A DNA stretch of 40,419 nucleotides from Candidatus Zambryskibacteria bacterium RIFCSPHIGHO2_02_FULL_43_14 (GTDB taxonomy: Bacteria; Patescibacteriota; Minisyncoccia; Phycocordibacterales; Zambryskibacteraceae): NCBI GenBank assembly GCA_001825315.1, contig MHVR01000005.1:5761-46179 (forward strand), read 5' to 3'. Below the pieces are notes generated by a model that searched no databases, was not told where the DNA came from, and was given only the letters and a program-made list of their open reading frames with translations. Shown here one piece after another: positions 23,487 to 31,952 of the stretch (within the stretch, counting starts at the first letter, position 1; each line of letters begins with the position of its first letter). The translations under genes and the position numbers were made by a program.

Positions 23487-25268
23487 ATGAATCCAATAGA
23501 TAATGCGTTTGCAAGTGGCCTGCGTCACAAAAATATTCATCGAAGGTCTAACGCGCCTGTGATGGTTAAGAAGACTAGCGATATCGTCCCGCCTCTCGGG
23601 GATAGTATTAGAATTATCCCTTTGGGAGGTGTGGAAGAGATCGGCAAGAACATGACCGTCATTGAATTTGGCGAGGATATTATTGTGATTGATGCCGGCA
23701 TCCAATTTACTGACGATGATACTCCCGGTGTTGATTACATTTTACCGAATATCAAGTATCTAGAAGAACGCAAGGATCGGATTCGCGCCTTAGTAATTAC
23801 CCATGGCCATCTCGACCACATCGGTGGTATTCCCTATCTCATCACCCGGCTCGGCAACCCGCCAATCTATACCCGTGAATTTGGCGCACTGCTTATTCAG
23901 AAACGTCAAGTAGAATTTCCCCAACTTGCTCCGCTTAATATTAAAATTGTGGAAGTGTCTGATAAATCTATTCCCATTACAGACAACCTTAAAGTGCGAT
24001 TCTTTGGCTTGACTCACTCTATACCGGACTCCAACGGTGTCATTATCGAAACGCCTTATGGTGATATTGTCAATACCGGTGATGTGCGTATAGAAAATGA
24101 AAACGGCGTACCTGCAGAGAAAGAAATAGAGCAGTATAAAATGTTTAAAGATCGCAATGTCCTTCTCTTCACTATGGACTCGACCGGCATAGACAAACCC
24201 GGTTTTTCCCCGTCAGAAACCTCTATCTTAAAAAATATAGACACCATCGTAGCGACCGCTCCGGGTAGAGTGATTTTGGCCACTTTCGCTTCCCAAGTTG
24301 AGAGAATTGTAGAATTTTTTAATATCGCTAGACGTTATGGCAAGAAAGTCGTTATAGAAGGTCGCAGTATGAAAACTAACGTCGAGATTATTAAACATCT
24401 TAATCTAGTTAATACAGATCATATCGTTCCCATCGAGGATATAGAGAAGTATCCGCCAAACAAAATTATAATGATTGCTACAGGTGCCCAAGGCGAAGAA
24501 TTCGCCGCCTTGATGCGCATGTCCAACAAGACTCATAAATTTATCCGTCTACAACGTTCCGATACCATTATTCTCTCCTCTTCAGTCATTCCGGGCAATG
24601 ACCGCGCCGTTGAGAAACTAAAAGATAATCTTTTCCGTCACGATTCCAAGATAATCACTTATCTTGATTCGGATGTGCATACTTCTGGCCATGGTAAGCG
24701 CGGCGAGCTCGAGTGGGTGCACAAACAAATTCCATATAAATATTTTATGCCCGTGCATGGCAGCCACTTCCGGCTCAAGATGCACGCCGAACTTGCCGCT
24801 AGTCTCGGCTGTCCGCGAGAAAATATCATAGTTCCGGACAACGGTAGCATTATAGAGATTCAGGATAAGGGCGCCAGATTCGTTAAATTGTCGGAGAAAG
24901 CGCCTTCGGACGACATGGTCGTGGAAGGCCTCTCTATCGGCGATATTTCGGAAGTGGTTATTCGAGACAGAAAAATGTTGGCAGAAGACGGCATATTCGT
25001 CGTCATCGCCTTAGTAAATACCAGAACCGGACGACTCAGGAAATCGCCGGATATTATCGCTAGAGGATTTGTTTATCTGCGAGAGTCGCAAGAACTTCTT
25101 TCGGAAGCGCGTTCCGTTATCAAGCGTTCTATCGAGTCCACCACCGTGGGTACAAATCCCATCAATTTCGACTATGTTAAAAATGCAGTGACCGAGGATG
25201 TTTCCCGCTTTCTTTTCCAACGCACTGCCAAGAAACCCATAGTCATCCCCGTTATCTTAGGAGTATGA
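23487..25268 (+). CDS. rnj: Ribonuclease J
   Basis: A 593-aa metallo-beta-lactamase/beta-CASP RNase with 5'-to-3' exo- and endonuclease activity in mRNA decay and rRNA maturation. Zinc motif HGHLDHIGG, then GLTHSIPDSNGVIIETP, TGDVRIENE, the beta-CASP VIEGRSMKTNVEI, and HTSGHGKRGELEW...MPVHGSHFRLKMHAELA. The N-terminal ~30 residues are a basic extension before IRIIPLGGVEEIGKNM. It is 13 nt after the binding-protein gene, and its TGA stop overlaps the next ATG. Confidence 0.97.
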   Translation: MNPIDNAFASGLRHKNIHRRSNAPVMVKKTSDIVPPLGDSIRIIPLGGVEEIGKNMTVIEFGEDIIVIDAGIQFTDDDTPGVDYILPNIKYLEERKDRIRALVITHGHLDHIGGIPYLITRLGNPPIYTREFGALLIQKRQVEFPQLAPLNIKIVEVSDKSIPITDNLKVRFFGLTHSIPDSNGVIIETPYGDIVNTGDVRIENENGVPAEKEIEQYKMFKDRNVLLFTMDSTGIDKPGFSPSETSILKNIDTIVATAPGRVILATFASQVERIVEFFNIARRYGKKVVIEGRSMKTNVEIIKHLNLVNTDHIVPIEDIEKYPPNKIIMIATGAQGEEFAALMRMSNKTHKFIRLQRSDTIILSSSVIPGNDRAVEKLKDNLFRHDSKIITYLDSDVHTSGHGKRGELEWVHKQIPYKYFMPVHGSHFRLKMHAELAASLGCPRENIIVPDNGSIIEIQDKGARFVKLSEKAPSDDMVVEGLSIGDISEVVIRDRKMLAEDGIFVVIALVNTRTGRLRKSPDIIARGFVYLRESQELLSEARSVIKRSIESTTVGTNPINFDYVKNAVTEDVSRFLFQRTAKKPIVIPVILGV

Positions 25269-26413
25269 TAAGATTCGCAATTGTTCTCATCATCACCTTC
25301 TTTGTTTCGCTTCATTGGGGTGCCATTCTCTATGTAAACTCTTCTCTTTTAAGCAACTTCTTTACGCCTGATATTATCAGCATTTTTTTCCTTCTCGGTG
25401 GTGTCGGTAATGTTATCCTTTTTCTTCTCGCTCCCAAATTAATCGAGCGATTAGGCAAACACCGACTTCTATTGTCTTTCTTAATACTTGCCGCAGTAAG
25501 TACTTTAAACTTAGCTTGGGCAACCACAGAAGCGTTAGTGGCCATTTCTTTTATTATTTATGCCAGCACAATTTACATGATATTTTACTGTTTTGACATC
25601 TTCCTTGAAGAACTCTCGACAGATACTAAAACGGGCGAGATACGAGGTATTTATATTGCCACGATTCACTTAGGACTAATCTTAGGACTATTCATGCTTA
25701 CCGTTCTGGCAATAGCAGATGTTCTTAAATATGTTTATATAGCCGCAACCGTTTTACTTGTTCCTCCGATTCTTTTTACAATTTTTTCTCTCAAAACATC
25801 CTCGCCGACATGGCACGGACTTCATAGACATCATGCTCTCTTGCCGTTCGGGCTTTGGTGGCGAACTCGGAGCATCAGACGAGCGACTCTAGCCAGATTC
25901 TCACTTGAATTCTTTTATACCTTCATGACTATTTACGCGCCTCTATATCTGCATAGCGTACTCGGTTTCGAGTGGAACGTGATCGGTACGATGTTTATAG
26001 TAATGCTTTTGCCTTTTATTTTTTTCCAATGGCCTGTGGGTAAATTAGCAGATCACTTTATTGGAGAAAAAGAATTGATGATTATTGGATTTCTTCTCAT
26101 GATTGTCTCTCTCCTTTTTATGCCTTACCTTGAAGCGGTAGTGATTGTTTGGACTCTCGCTCTATTATTATCCCGAGTTGGAGCCAGTCTTGTCGAAATC
26201 ACAACTGACAGCTATTTCTTCAAACATATAAGCGCTTATGATATTCGGCTTTTGAGCATCTTCCGCCTAACTCGGCCAGCAAGCATTGTTCTCGGCACCG
26301 CGGTCGGCGCTATATCTTTAAATATCTTTTCATTTGAAAAAATATTTTTCGTCTTGGCTTTGGTAGTTTTCTTTGGCCTTAAAGAAAGTTTGCTTATCAA
26401 AGATACCCTCTAA
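25265..26413 (+). CDS. Major facilitator superfamily (MFS) membrane protein
   Basis: A 382-aa protein with about 11-12 membrane segments, with MFS-like inter-helix basic loops (KLIERLGKHRLLLS, GKLADHFIGEKELMIIG). The substrate is not inferable. It starts in an ATGA overlap with rnj, so the two are translationally coupled. It ends 15 bp before a convergent gene with no terminator hairpin visible. Confidence 0.8.
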   Translation: MIRFAIVLIITFFVSLHWGAILYVNSSLLSNFFTPDIISIFFLLGGVGNVILFLLAPKLIERLGKHRLLLSFLILAAVSTLNLAWATTEALVAISFIIYASTIYMIFYCFDIFLEELSTDTKTGEIRGIYIATIHLGLILGLFMLTVLAIADVLKYVYIAATVLLVPPILFTIFSLKTSSPTWHGLHRHHALLPFGLWWRTRSIRRATLARFSLEFFYTFMTIYAPLYLHSVLGFEWNVIGTMFIVMLLPFIFFQWPVGKLADHFIGEKELMIIGFLLMIVSLLFMPYLEAVVIVWTLALLLSRVGASLVEITTDSYFFKHISAYDIRLLSIFRLTRPASIVLGTAVGAISLNIFSFEKIFFVLALVVFFGLKESLLIKDTL

Positions 26414-26428
26414 AGGGTGAATATTCAT

Positions 26429-27073
26429 TTATTTTCTATATTCTACTATCTCTCCAGCATGAATTTCAACTTCGTCTGCCTTGCGTAAATTTCTTATTTG
26501 TTTCGGAGAGAGAATCTTGGTATGAGGCGAGTGGTCAAGTTTGTGGGCAAGATCCGCCAAATTTTCTTTGCTTACAATCCACCTGTTTCCATACTTTGAT
26601 ATATCGAAAGGATTGGAAAAGCTTCTTAATGTTTTTCTACCATTATTCAGAAAATATTCGTGAAAGTAGGACATGACCAATTCGCGCACACTTCGGTATA
26701 TCGGTTCGCGATAACGCAGAACTGCGTGGTTAGTTTTGGAAATAGCGCCCCATCCGCCGTTCTCTCGAAACAAAGCGACCACATGATCGAAATCTGGCCG
26801 GACGGTTTTGAGATCAAGAAGGAGCGGCTGTTTACCCTGAATCCAGAGCGCGGCGGCTGCTATAAGCGCTCCTTCGAAACAATGCGCTCGTCCCCTTTTC
26901 AACGCAAATCTGACTGAGGAATGAGTTTCTCCTCTTTTCTCAAAATTAAAAGGCAGAGAGTTTAGAAAATCTTGAATTTTCTTCGGCCGAGAAAGTCTCT
27001 TGAGTACCTGCCACTCCTTTTGTGTCAGTCCGGAATCTTTCAGACTCAAGGTCTTATTGCTTTTCTTTGACAT
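26429..27073 (-). CDS. Transglutaminase-like cysteine protease-fold protein
   Basis: A 214-aa protein from ATG 27073 (the ORF track's TTG at 27091 lies inside the antiporter gene). The candidate catalytic Cys is in RGRAHCFEGALIAAAAL (~residue 65) and the His in FDHVVALFRENGGWGAISKTNH (~97), followed by Asn/His residues that could complete a triad. Cys-His order and spacing fit the transglutaminase-like fold. There is no signal peptide. The C-terminus (SPKQIRNLRKADEVEIHAGEIVEY) is conserved-looking. It overlaps the antiporter gene end by 20 nt. The assignment is by motif only. Confidence 0.6.
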   Translation of the reverse strand: MSKKSNKTLSLKDSGLTQKEWQVLKRLSRPKKIQDFLNSLPFNFEKRGETHSSVRFALKRGRAHCFEGALIAAAALWIQGKQPLLLDLKTVRPDFDHVVALFRENGGWGAISKTNHAVLRYREPIYRSVRELVMSYFHEYFLNNGRKTLRSFSNPFDISKYGNRWIVSKENLADLAHKLDHSPHTKILSPKQIRNLRKADEVEIHAGEIVEYRK

Positions 27074-28775
27074 AACCTTTTTCTCTTTCAAGAAGATTAC
27101 GCCAGTGTCTGTCCTTTTCTAATTCAAAGGCCTTTGAATCGAAGCTGTGAGTTTCTATAAGAGATGCGGCGTGATGAGCTCCTAAATGATGAGGTATAAC
27201 TACGTACGAAGCTCCAGCAGCATAAAGTTTCTTGGCTTGTTCGATATCATGCGAGATAACTATGGCAATGCCGGTGGGATTATGATTACGATAATGATTG
27301 ATCAAAAGCAAATTAGTCTTAAGTTCTGGTATAGTCGAGATAATGAGCTTGGCCTTGGTAAAATTGATCTCTTGTAGAAACTCAATATCCTCGGCATCCC
27401 CGTAACGGTAAGGGATGCGCCATTCTTTAAGGCGTGCGATAGATCGCGGACTAAAATCAACCACCAAATAACTAGCTGTTATCTTTTGCGCCGCTTTTAC
27501 AAACTCAAACCCCACTCTGTCATAGCCGAAGATGATGACATCAGTGCAATTATTATTAAGATCTTGTACTGGCATAGTGGAGCGACGAAGAATTAGAAAA
27601 ACCAAAATCGGCTTAAGCCAAAGATAAACATAATCCGCATATAATATCAGATAAGTTGAGACAGCGATTGTGATAATCCCGACTAAAGTGATAAGCGAGA
27701 CCACCTCTTGACTGATATGGCCAAAATAATATCCGAGAGTGGCAAGAATTAGGGAAAATTCGCTAATCTGCGCCACAGTCAAGCCAGCCATGAAGGCGGT
27801 GCGAGTGCGATAACCGAGTATATTCATTAATAAAAGAACGATCAATGGATTGCCAACAAGAACAAAAATGCTTAAGACCAACGCTGGAATAAGTAGAAGA
27901 GAAATTTGATTTACCACAAGCTGTGAACCCAACAAGACAAAAAAGAGCATGATAAAGAAATCTCTTAAGGGTTTTAAACGAGAAGCTATTTCGTAAGCGA
28001 AAGGTGAAACAGCGAGAGTGATACCAGCTATCAAGGCGCCAATCTCGATAGAAAAGCCCAAAACATAAAAAAGAGAAGATAATCCGAGACCCCACGCTAG
28101 AGAAAAGATAAAGAGAATCTCTTGTTGTTCAGCAACAAAAGCTGAAATGCGTGGTAAAACATGCTTACTTATCAAATACAGAAGAGCGACAATTATCGTC
28201 CCCTTACCTATTAAGATAAAGATTTCGAGAGCCGTGGTAAAGGAGAAATTGATGGCGTTAGTCGCGGCCGCACCCATCACACTGACACCCAAAAGTAGAA
28301 TGACTGCTACGATATCTTGAACCAGAAGGAAACCGATCGATATTTTGCCGTAAAGTTTTTGAATATCCCCCCTATCCGACAATAACTTTGAGATAATAAT
28401 CGTGCTTGAAAAAGTTAGCGCTACGGCAACATAGAGCGAATTTATCGTCCCTAATCCCAACGCGCGAACGATAAAAAATCCTATAAGCGAAGTGAAAAGT
28501 ATTTGTCCCAGACCGGTTATAACAGAAGTTCTGCCAACCTCGCGCATCACGTCCGGATTAAGCGTTAAGCCGATGATAAATAAAAGAATAGAGACTCCAA
28601 TTTTTGAGAAGAGTTCTATCTCCTCGCGGGCCTGGAGAATATCGAGAGCATACGGACCGACCAAAATGCCGACGGCAATGTAACCGACGATGAGTGGCTG
28701 TTTGAGAAATTTAACCACCAGTGAGACAGCGGTGGCCAGAACAAGTATAAGAGAAAGTTCGACGAAGACGGTCAT
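27054..28775 (-). CDS. Kef-type monovalent cation/proton antiporter (CPA2) with TrkA-N domain
   Basis: A 573-aa protein. Residues ~1-385 hold about 12 membrane segments of the Na/H exchanger fold (KQPLIVGYIAVGILVGPY, SILLFIIGLTLNPDVMREVG, ALTFSSTIIISKLLSDRGD). Residues ~405-525 are a Rossmann RCK/TrkA-N domain (DVIIFGYDRVGFEFVKAAQ, VVDFSPRSIARLKEWRIPYRYGDAEDIEFL). It probably exchanges K+ or Na+ for H+. Its ATG overlaps the pyrG stop. Confidence 0.92.
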   Translation of the reverse strand: MTVFVELSLILVLATAVSLVVKFLKQPLIVGYIAVGILVGPYALDILQAREEIELFSKIGVSILLFIIGLTLNPDVMREVGRTSVITGLGQILFTSLIGFFIVRALGLGTINSLYVAVALTFSSTIIISKLLSDRGDIQKLYGKISIGFLLVQDIVAVILLLGVSVMGAAATNAINFSFTTALEIFILIGKGTIIVALLYLISKHVLPRISAFVAEQQEILFIFSLAWGLGLSSLFYVLGFSIEIGALIAGITLAVSPFAYEIASRLKPLRDFFIMLFFVLLGSQLVVNQISLLLIPALVLSIFVLVGNPLIVLLLMNILGYRTRTAFMAGLTVAQISEFSLILATLGYYFGHISQEVVSLITLVGIITIAVSTYLILYADYVYLWLKPILVFLILRRSTMPVQDLNNNCTDVIIFGYDRVGFEFVKAAQKITASYLVVDFSPRSIARLKEWRIPYRYGDAEDIEFLQEINFTKAKLIISTIPELKTNLLLINHYRNHNPTGIAIVISHDIEQAKKLYAAGASYVVIPHHLGAHHAASLIETHSFDSKAFELEKDRHWRNLLEREKGYVKEKQ

Positions 28776-30418
28776 TTTTTCTTTATAGCGGCTTGAATAA
28801 AAGCGGTGAAGAGGGGGTGTGGCGCCAATGGTCTAGCCTTGAATTCAGGGTGGAATTGCGTTGCCAGAAAAAATGGGTGAACACTCTTTGGTAATTCGAC
28901 TATCTCGCAGAGCTTCCCGTCTGGAGAGATGCCAGAGAAGATCATGCCTGCGGCGGTAAGTTTATCTATATATTCCGGATTGACTTCAAAGCGATGCCTG
29001 TGCCTCTCGGAAATTTTATTTGTCCCATACGCTTGATGGGCAAGAGTCTTTGGTTTAATTACGGCTGGGTAGGCTCCAAGCCGCATACTCCCGCCGTAGT
29101 CCCCCTTGATAAGTTTTTCTTTTTGCTCTTTCATCACGTCTATCACCGGATATTTGGTGCTTTTATTTATTTCTGTAGTATGAGCGTTTATGAGACCGGC
29201 CTTATTTCTTGCATATTCTACCACCGCAAGTTGCATGCCGTAACAGAGTCCGAGATACGGAATTTTATTTTCTCTGACAAATTTTATCGAGCCGAGAATC
29301 CCATCTACACCGTTAGTGCCAAACCCGCCTGGTACTATCACCCCGTCGTATGCCCTAAGTTCGTTTATCGAACGCTTGCCGGTCTCATATTCTTTGGAAT
29401 TTATCCAGATGAGCTCTGGCTTAACGTTTTGCCAATATGAAGAAAATTTTATAGCTTCTATGACGGAAACATAAGCGTCAGAAAGAACGAAGTCCCCGGT
29501 ATCAAAATACTTGCCTATGACCGCGATTTTAAGTTTCTTCTTTGCCGACTTAGCTTTCGAGACAAACCTTCTCCAAGCTATCAAATCCTTTTTGCGGGGT
29601 CTTATACCGAAATGGCCAAGAATCCTTTGGCTTAATCCGTCCCGTTCGAAATTAATCGGTACTTCGTAAATACTTTCAATGTCAGGCGCGGCTATGATGT
29701 CTCTACTCGATACTCCGTTGGCGACGGCTATTTTTTCTTTGCGCTTTTGGTCAATAGGTATTTCGCTTCTGGCAATAACCATATCCGGCTGAATACCATA
29801 CGAGTTAAGTTGACGGATAGCGTTTTGGGTTAATTTGGTTTTCATCTCGCCTATTTTACCTGGCACGGGCAAGTAAGAAACCATCACAAACATCACATTC
29901 TCCGGTTCTCGAATCTTTAAAAGTCTGGTCGCTTCCAAGAAAATGGCATTCTGATATTCCCCGATAGTTCCGCCGATTTCAAAGACGGTGAAATCGGCAT
30001 TCGTCTTTTTGATAGAGCGTTTGATACGATTTAATATTTCTTCGGTAATATGATAGACGGGTTCAACACACTTGCCGTTGTATCCTAAAGCACGCTCTTT
30101 ATCGATAACGTATTTGAAGACCATGCCGTTGGTCAGGTAATTTTCGGCTGGCATGTCAGCGTTAAGAAAACGCTCATAATTACCCATATCTTGGTCTGTC
30201 TCAAGGCCGGAGTCGAGCACAAACACTTCGCCATGTTCGACCGGATTCATGGTGCCAGCATCGACATTTAAATAAGGATCAGCTTTGATGAGACTAATCT
30301 TGAAACCTTTAGATTGAAGGATGGTGCCTATAGAAGAGGTGGCCACTCCCTTACCTACCCCGCTCATCACTCCGCCCACAACGAAGATATATCTATGCTT
30401 CCTTTCCTTCCTTCTCAT
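28772..30418 (-). CDS. pyrG: CTP synthase
   Basis: A 548-aa glutamine amidotransferase making CTP from UTP. Synthetase domain: YIFVVGGVMSGVGKGVATSSIG (P-loop), KADPYLNVDAGTMNPVEHGEVFVLDSGLETDQDMGNYERF, and EIGGTIGEYQNAIFLEA. GATase domain: GGFGTNGVDG, nucleophile Cys in GLCYGMQLAVVEYARN, and His/Glu in TQFHPEF. No antiterminator-type leader is visible; the gene is embedded in an operon and its ATG overlaps the stop of a small ORF. Confidence 0.98.
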   Translation of the reverse strand: MRRKERKHRYIFVVGGVMSGVGKGVATSSIGTILQSKGFKISLIKADPYLNVDAGTMNPVEHGEVFVLDSGLETDQDMGNYERFLNADMPAENYLTNGMVFKYVIDKERALGYNGKCVEPVYHITEEILNRIKRSIKKTNADFTVFEIGGTIGEYQNAIFLEATRLLKIREPENVMFVMVSYLPVPGKIGEMKTKLTQNAIRQLNSYGIQPDMVIARSEIPIDQKRKEKIAVANGVSSRDIIAAPDIESIYEVPINFERDGLSQRILGHFGIRPRKKDLIAWRRFVSKAKSAKKKLKIAVIGKYFDTGDFVLSDAYVSVIEAIKFSSYWQNVKPELIWINSKEYETGKRSINELRAYDGVIVPGGFGTNGVDGILGSIKFVRENKIPYLGLCYGMQLAVVEYARNKAGLINAHTTEINKSTKYPVIDVMKEQKEKLIKGDYGGSMRLGAYPAVIKPKTLAHQAYGTNKISERHRHRFEVNPEYIDKLTAAGMIFSGISPDGKLCEIVELPKSVHPFFLATQFHPEFKARPLAPHPLFTAFIQAAIKKK

Positions 30419-30561
30419 TTTTGTGTTTTTAATTTCTTTTTCTTTTTGATTGGATTCATCATGGCATTTTTCACTACCCCCTCAAGACGAGGCGGCGTGG
30501 TGAGATGGTCCATCTTGCGCAACATTTTCTTCCTATCGACGAATTCCTTTCTTCTGCTCAT
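30415..30561 (-). CDS. Small basic ORF between phosphoribosyltransferase and pyrG
   Basis: 48 codons from ATG 30561. The start is 29 nt inside the phosphoribosyltransferase gene and the TGA overlaps the pyrG ATG (ATGA). The product is very basic: MSRRKEFVDRKKMLRKMDHL, then TTPPRLEGVVKNAMM and a Lys-rich end (KKKKKLKTQK). Later ATGs (MLRK, MDHL) could also be starts. No family is recognised. The tight coupling on both sides favours a real small protein or a translational coupler. The longer track ORF (to 30666) is not supported. Confidence 0.5.
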   Translation of the reverse strand: MSRRKEFVDRKKMLRKMDHLTTPPRLEGVVKNAMMNPIKKKKKLKTQK

Positions 30562-31192
30562 ATGCTTTATTGAGATAGTATAACACCTCCTCGTCGCTTG
30601 TCTGTGGAAAATCTTCGTACCATTCTCCGATAGCGATAAGATTCTCGGGCTCGAGTACGCAGACAATTTTGTCGGCGTACGGTTTCAATAACTCTAGAGA
30701 ATCCCGGGCGCATATTGGAGATGCAAATATAAGCTCCTTTGGTTTATAAATCATCTTGGCTGATTCGAGCGCAACCCGCGCTGTCACTCCCGTGGCTAAA
30801 CCGTCATCCACTACGATAATCGTATCTATCGGCATACCCTTACTCCAGTTCCCGCTTTTATAACGGGTAGCCCTGCGCTCTAATTCCTGTCTCTCCTGTT
30901 CGACAGTATAGTCCAAGTCCTCCCGTTTGAGTCCAGTAGAGCGAAGGGTTTCTGCATCAAGTATTAATATGCCGCTAGGAGCGATGGCACCCACTCCAAA
31001 TTCCGGGTTGGAAGGCATACCAATTTTCCTGACAACCAGAATGTCGAGCGAAGCATCAAGCGCCTTTGCCACTTCATAGCCAATAGGAACTCCGCCTCGT
31101 GGCAAAGCTAGTATAAGCGGCCGGTTTTGCTTATACTCAAGCAATTTTCTCGCGAGTTTCTGTCCGGCGTCGATTCTATCTTTAAAACGCAT
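30533..31192 (-). CDS. Phosphoribosyltransferase family protein
   Basis: A 219-aa protein with the PRTase fold: LILALPRGGVPIGYEVAKAL, VVRKIGMPSNPEFGVGAIA, and the PRPP-binding loop TIIVVDDGLATGVTARVAL. It is of the group often annotated as predicted phosphoribosyltransferase; the base substrate is unknown. Its ATG overlaps the pspC stop (TAATG). It lies two genes before CTP synthase, hinting at nucleotide metabolism. Confidence 0.88.
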   Translation of the reverse strand: MRFKDRIDAGQKLARKLLEYKQNRPLILALPRGGVPIGYEVAKALDASLDILVVRKIGMPSNPEFGVGAIAPSGILILDAETLRSTGLKREDLDYTVEQERQELERRATRYKSGNWSKGMPIDTIIVVDDGLATGVTARVALESAKMIYKPKELIFASPICARDSLELLKPYADKIVCVLEPENLIAIGEWYEDFPQTSDEEVLYYLNKAYEQKKGIRR

Positions 31193-31386
31193 TAGGACCT
31201 TTTAGGAACAATAAAGATGGCAAAAAAGTATGCCACAAGGCCGGGTACTACTCCACTGAAAATGACCACGAGTAGCCAGATCAGACGTAAGAGCGTCGGG
31301 TCAACATTAAAATATTCTCCCAACCCGCCACAAACGCCCGCAAAAATCTTGTTTGTATTGCTCCGATATAATCTTTTTGTCTCCAT
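31192..31386 (-). CDS. PspC-domain small membrane protein
   Basis: A 64-aa protein consisting of the PspC domain: LYRSNTNKIFAGVCGGLGEYFNVDPTLLRLIWLL, then a membrane segment (VVIFSGVVPGLVAYFFAIFIVP). PspC proteins are linked to membrane stress sensing. It is the first gene of the six-gene minus-strand operon ending with the transglutaminase-like gene. Confidence 0.93.
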   Translation of the reverse strand: METKRLYRSNTNKIFAGVCGGLGEYFNVDPTLLRLIWLLVVIFSGVVPGLVAYFFAIFIVPKRS

Positions 31387-31393
31387 GTTTTTA

Positions 31394-31402
31394 ATAATAT
31401 CA
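31394..31402 (-). promoter_or_regulatory. Extended -10 promoter of the pspC-pyrG operon
   Basis: TGA-TATTAT on the minus strand (31402-31394). +1 is predicted at 31387, one base before the pspC ATG. No strong -35. Confidence 0.55.
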
Positions 31403-31452
31403 AAAAATATGTCATTGAAAAACCCTCAATTTACATGTATCGTATCATTTAT

Positions 31453-31523
31453 TGCGGGATCATCTAGTGGTAGGATGCGACTCTCTGGAAGTCGTCACCT
31501 TGGTTCGAATCCAAGCCCCGCAG
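31453..31523 (+). tRNA. tRNA-Gln (anticodon CTG)
   Basis: A 71-nt plus-strand cloverleaf: acceptor TGCGGGA/CCCCGCA (last pair mismatched), D-loop TAGTGGTAG, anticodon arm CGACT-CTCTGGA-AGTCG (anticodon CTG), T arm CTTGG-TTCGAAT-CCAAG, discriminator G. CCA is not encoded (CAC follows), unlike tRNA-Thr and tRNA-Ser in this window. Confidence 0.88.
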
Positions 31524-31533
31524 CACTTCTTCA

Positions 31534-31613
31534 CCTTCGCCGGACGAAGGATCATCAGTGCCTGCGGCCGGCATATACAAAAGAGAAGAAGTCCCTGAAC
31601 GAAAGTGAAGGGC
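31534..31613. repeat. Cluster of small palindromes between tRNA-Gln and the GIY-YIG gene
   Basis: CCTTCG-CCGGA-CGAAGG (31534-31550, perfect 6-bp arms), a weak TGCC/GGCA stem (31559-31573), and CCCTGAAC-GAAA-GTGAAGGG (31593-31612) with a GNRA-type loop and tandem G.A mismatches. They resemble short intergenic repeats widespread in bacteria. There is no T-run after the first, so termination is unlikely. Confidence 0.45.
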
Positions 31614-31625
31614 CTAAAATTCTCT

Positions 31626-31868
31626 ATGTCTTACTTTGTATATATTCTAGAGTGTGCAGATGAATCTTTTTATGTCGGGTGTACCAATGACCTTGAAAAA
31701 AGGATAAATCAACATAATAATTTAAAATCTGGAGCACATTATACTAAGTTGAGAAGACCTGTTGTGCTTAAACATAAAGAGAAGTTTAATACATTAAAAG
31801 ACGCGAGAAAGAGAGAATCAGAAATCAAAGGTTGGCGTAGAGAAAAGAAGTTAGATTTAATGAAGTAA
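31626..31868 (+). CDS. GIY-YIG nuclease-superfamily small protein
   Basis: An 80-aa protein, the whole of which is a GIY-YIG domain of the UPF0213/YhbQ type: YFVYILECADESFYVGCTNDLEKRINQHN, GAHYTKLRRPVVLKHKEKFNTLKDARKRESEIKGWRREKK (Arg and Glu of the active site). ATG 31626 is used; the track's 31605 adds seven residues not in the family. TAAAAT lies 5 nt before the ATG. Confidence 0.9.
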   Translation: MSYFVYILECADESFYVGCTNDLEKRINQHNNLKSGAHYTKLRRPVVLKHKEKFNTLKDARKRESEIKGWRREKKLDLMK

Positions 31869-31886
31869 AAACCGTGGGTTTCTGAG

Positions 31887-31922
31887 GGTAAAAGGTGTGG
31901 TAAAAGGTGTCAGGAACCTTTA
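31887..31922 (+). repeat. REP copy 1, left flank of the RAYT gene
   Basis: A half-site GGTAAAAGGTGT is followed by the full hairpin GGTAAAAGGT-GTCAGGA-ACCTTTA. The loop GTCAGGA gives the copy an orientation. The transposase gene starts 31 bp further on. Confidence 0.8.
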
Positions 31923-31952
31923 TTTTGTATAACTGTATGTTAGTGTAGATTC

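Noticed and set aside
28772-30418. pyrG attenuator or riboswitch
   Set aside because: pyrG is embedded in overlapping genes with no leader; no reiterative C-tract or hairpin is seen before its ATG.
30415-30666. 83-aa version of the small ORF before pyrG
   Set aside because: The first 35 codons overlap the phosphoribosyltransferase gene in another frame without support; only the 48-codon part is kept.
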